Shown: piece by piece, positions 61,575-64,000 of the stretch | Numbering within the stretch: position 1 is the first letter of the stretch | How the letters are laid out: the number at the start of each line of letters is the position of its first letter | NCBI GenBank assembly: GCA_044228435.1 | Contig: JBGAUW010000011.1 | Location: 84,553-148,552 of the forward strand | From: Bog-950 sp044228435 | Lineage (GTDB): Bacteria; Bacteroidota; Bacteroidia; Chitinophagales; LD1 | DNA: 64,000 nucleotides | Reading direction: 5' to 3' | Notes under the pieces: generated by a model | Databases searched by the model: none | What the model saw: only the letters and a program-made list of their open reading frames with translations | Told to the model about the DNA's origin: nothing | Position numbers and translations under genes: made by a program

Positions 61575-63182
61575 ATGAAACTAAACAGCAGAATACTCTT
61601 TGCATTTGGTTGGCTGATTATTACAGTTGTTGGAATTTCTTGTAATAGCAAATCAACTAATTGCGTTTGCTGGCCCGAAGCTAAAGGTCCGGTTGATACC
61701 GCCGTTTTTTCACTTCCGGCAGAAACTCCCGATAGGCAGGCGGTCCGCATTTTTAATTCAGGCAATGCTTCATCTTCTTTCTCACTGCAATTTAATTCCG
61801 GGTTGTTTTATGATGAGGATGAATTGGTAAGGGCAATAATCAATATGCCGGAAGAATTTGCGCGTGAACCCATAGAAAGAAAAGCCTGGCGTTTTGTTTG
61901 CAGCAATGTTTCTTATAACTACCCGGTTACCGATTTTTTATGGCAGCGGAACCCCTTAATTATGATTAACTCAGTGGGGTTTGATAAGTGCGGCAATCAG
62001 GCAGAGATACTTGCGCGGCTTTGGCAAAAGCTTGGTTTTAAAACAAGGATATGGTCGTTGGGCGGCCATATAACTCCCGAGGTTTTTGCGGAAGATAAAT
62101 GGCAAATGTACGATCCTTCTTACCAGGTTTTTTATAAAAACGCAACTAGCAATGTTTGTGGGGTTGATGAATTGATTTCCAATTCTAATTTCATAACAAT
62201 GCCAGTGGAACGTTTACCTGTTCAACGCACTTCGGCCGGGGTTTTTGTGTCAACCATACGATATAGTAAACTACTGGCAGGCATTTACGCAAGTAACGAG
62301 AACAACGAACACTATTTGCTTAACAACCCGAAGGATGCCGTTCCTTATAAATTTGGGTTATGCCTTCCACCGGGCGCTACCTTCGAGTTTCCAATGCTGC
62401 TAAAGCCAGAATTTTTTCCGGCTTGTTCTTTTCTTTCCAATAACTATGCTAATGCACGGCTGGTTATTCCCCAGGATTGGGAAGGTGAAATTAATATACC
62501 ACTGGTGGTGTGTGCAGTTACCGGCAAAGGGAATGTGATGATAAATGGCGAGAATTTCGAGATGGGCTCACCCGCCTTGATCAAGTGCCTGGCATCGTTT
62601 AAGGAATTCAACTATCAATTAAAGTTTTCTGGTAAGCATTCAGCTGTTGGAATAGTTTACCTTGTTAATGCGGCTTTGTGGGGGCTAAAGAGTGAAAATA
62701 ATTTAAAAATTTTCGGTGCGGGTGTCGGGAAAATAAAAGTGGAGATATTCTCACCCGACACCGGCTTACTTTTATCCGGCAATGCCCATAAAAACGATTT
62801 TGATAGTATTTTGAAATGGCAATATCAAAAGTATGAATTGCAACGGGCAGAAATAGACAATATGGTTAATTTGAGCGGCAAAACAAATGGCTACGCGAAT
62901 ATTGAAGAGAAAATAAGTGTATTGGGTAATTACTTTAAAATGAGCTATCTTGGCGAAGAAAGCTGCAACCCTGATTCACTACTTCAAAGATTTTATGAAG
63001 TTAAAGCCGCAATGCCTGCCGATAGCGCAGGCAAAAATATATTTTTAGCGCTGGAAGAGCCCTCCTTCTTATTCTTTTTTACCATAATGCTGGATAGGTG
63101 TACTTCAAAAGAGATTGTAGCATTCTTAACGATGAATAAGAAATTGAAAGAAAAGAACAAAACGCGTAAGAAACGCAGTTAG
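61575..63182 (+). CDS. Transglutaminase-like lipoprotein 2
   Basis: A 535-residue paralogue of the protein at 55204. Lipobox VVGISC (about Cys23) follows a short hydrophobic stretch. The core keeps ERKAWRFV, then Cys in FDKCGNQAE (about 139), His in LGGHITPEVF (about 160) and Asp in MYDPSY (about 176), the same triad order. The C-terminal half is beta-rich, with a Lys-rich tail (KLKEKNKTRKKRS). It starts right after the sulfotransferase stop. With module 1 it forms the repeating pair sulfotransferase plus transglutaminase-like protein. Confidence 0.78.
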   Translation: MKLNSRILFAFGWLIITVVGISCNSKSTNCVCWPEAKGPVDTAVFSLPAETPDRQAVRIFNSGNASSSFSLQFNSGLFYDEDELVRAIINMPEEFAREPIERKAWRFVCSNVSYNYPVTDFLWQRNPLIMINSVGFDKCGNQAEILARLWQKLGFKTRIWSLGGHITPEVFAEDKWQMYDPSYQVFYKNATSNVCGVDELISNSNFITMPVERLPVQRTSAGVFVSTIRYSKLLAGIYASNENNEHYLLNNPKDAVPYKFGLCLPPGATFEFPMLLKPEFFPACSFLSNNYANARLVIPQDWEGEINIPLVVCAVTGKGNVMINGENFEMGSPALIKCLASFKEFNYQLKFSGKHSAVGIVYLVNAALWGLKSENNLKIFGAGVGKIKVEIFSPDTGLLLSGNAHKNDFDSILKWQYQKYELQRAEIDNMVNLSGKTNGYANIEEKISVLGNYFKMSYLGEESCNPDSLLQRFYEVKAAMPADSAGKNIFLALEEPSFLFFFTIMLDRCTSKEIVAFLTMNKKLKEKNKTRKKRS

Positions 63183-63344
63183 AGGAATTATCGTATACTG
63201 CAATTAAAAACCAGAATAGCCTAAAAACATTTTTACACCAAACCCAACCAGCTAAAAAAACGTATCCTACATTAGTATAAAATAGAAATGCCAGAATCCC
63301 TTTTTTGTTTTTCGCTGTTTAATAATCTTGTTAGTTTGTAACCC

Positions 63345-64000
63345 GTGTTGCCATCTTTGTTTCTTTTCATACAGCGGCTTTCTGTTATTACCCGGTCTAA
63401 AGATTGGCGGTATAGCCTGGTGCCGTTTATAATAGGATGTGCTTACCTGTGGATTCTGTTCTTTAAAATACAACTAACCTGGCAAAGCGCCCTTTTGCTG
63501 TTTTTACTGGTGTTTACAGTTACGGGTTTTGCCATATTGGGCTATTTTATAAACGATTTTTTTGATAGCGAAACCGACCGCCGCGCTGCTAAAGTTAACT
63601 ACATTTCACGGCTTACACCTGCACAGCAAACCCTGTTGCTGTTAGCCGCACTCGCGTTGAGTTTATTGCCCTGGTTGTGGCTACCCACTGATAGTGCATC
63701 GTGGGGGCTTTTAGCGCTGGAACTGTTTCTTTTTTTATCGTATTCGTTGCCGGTACCCCGCATTAAAAATATCCCCGTGTTAAGCGGGTTGATTGATGCC
63801 TGGTATGCTTACGTAAATTTTTTGCTGCTCATTTACCACACGTATTGCCTTTATACCGGGCGTGCAGAGCAGTCTTTTATTATATACTTTGCTATTGGTG
63901 CCTTTTTTATCGGTTTTCGCAATATCCTCATCCACCAGGTAAACGATATGGATAAAGACAGGCTTTCGGCTACTGTTACGCTGCCGCAAAAGCTGGGCTT
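63345..64000 (+). CDS. UbiA-family prenyltransferase, partial (runs off right edge)
   Basis: An open frame of 218 codons with no stop before the window ends; it has no ATG near its start and begins at GTG 63345 or TTG 63348. It shows several membrane helices, the prenyl-diphosphate motif NDFFDSETD (about residues 71-79) and a second acidic motif NDMDKDRLSA late in the sequence. UbiA enzymes attach a prenyl chain to an aromatic or other acceptor. Gap to the preceding gene is 162 bases, so it may belong to the locus or not. The true 3' end is outside the window. Confidence 0.7.
   Translation, partial: MLPSLFLFIQRLSVITRSKDWRYSLVPFIIGCAYLWILFFKIQLTWQSALLLFLLVFTVTGFAILGYFINDFFDSETDRRAAKVNYISRLTPAQQTLLLLAALALSLLPWLWLPTDSASWGLLALELFLFLSYSLPVPRIKNIPVLSGLIDAWYAYVNFLLLIYHTYCLYTGRAEQSFIIYFAIGAFFIGFRNILIHQVNDMDKDRLSATVTLPQKLG

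Overview
The window comes from a Bacteroidota chromosome, probably of the Chitinophagales/Sphingobacteriales type. The evidence is a complete mraZ-to-ftsZ division and cell-wall cluster, an FtsZ ending in NSFLHDNVD, many lipoproteins with a Cys-Lys-Lys start, PKD and SprB-type repeats, a carboxypeptidase-regulatory-domain TonB-dependent receptor, a four-helix-bundle (S23/IVP) gene, and small repeats scattered between genes. The lineage is inferred from gene content only. LEFT (1-6400): a lipoprotein, then a gene whose first half is a secreted PKD/SprB protein and whose second half looks like a phage tail protein. A short prophage remnant follows (two small membrane proteins, a spanin-like protein, a DUF5675 protein, a tyrosine recombinase) beside a tRNA-Glu gene. 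HOUSEKEEPING BLOCK (6684-17395): a Baeyer-Villiger-type monooxygenase, polysaccharide deacetylase, GNAT protein, a half-size TauE/SafE protein, a DUF2490 protein, phosphoglycerate kinase, a PAS histidine kinase, a TonB-C protein and a small lipoprotein. An AT-rich island (17396-18751) carries a winged-helix-like gene and a TIR-like gene. DCW CLUSTER (18891-41328): mraZ, rsmH, ftsL, ftsI (broken), a small membrane/coiled-coil gene, murD, an IVP cassette, mraY, murE, ftsW, an antisense lipoprotein, murG, two tandem PKD lipoproteins, an orphan antitoxin-like ORF, murC, an RDD protein, ftsQ, ftsA, a TPR protein, a small secreted protein, ftsZ. Its genes make the peptidoglycan precursor and the division machine. 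Compared with the usual order murE-mraY-murD, the two ligases have changed places, and many passenger genes are inserted. MIDDLE (41511-50290): GNAT, a GIY-YIG gene between two ~165-bp direct repeats, a beta-carbonic-anhydrase-like protein, an alpha/beta hydrolase, a cyclophilin, a TonB-dependent receptor, a class-A beta-lactamase-fold protein and a small secreted protein. RIGHT (50417-63182, perhaps continuing): the most unusual locus. It holds a Wzm/Wzt-type polysaccharide ABC exporter followed by two related modules: methyltransferase, sulfotransferase, sulfotransferase, transglutaminase-like lipoprotein; then methyltransferase, two tandem radical SAM proteins with a cysteine-rich N-terminal domain, sulfotransferase, transglutaminase-like lipoprotein. 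No glycosyltransferase is visible. I read it as a candidate system that exports and decorates (methylates, sulfates) a surface or secreted polymer, with product unknown. A UbiA-family gene runs off the right edge.
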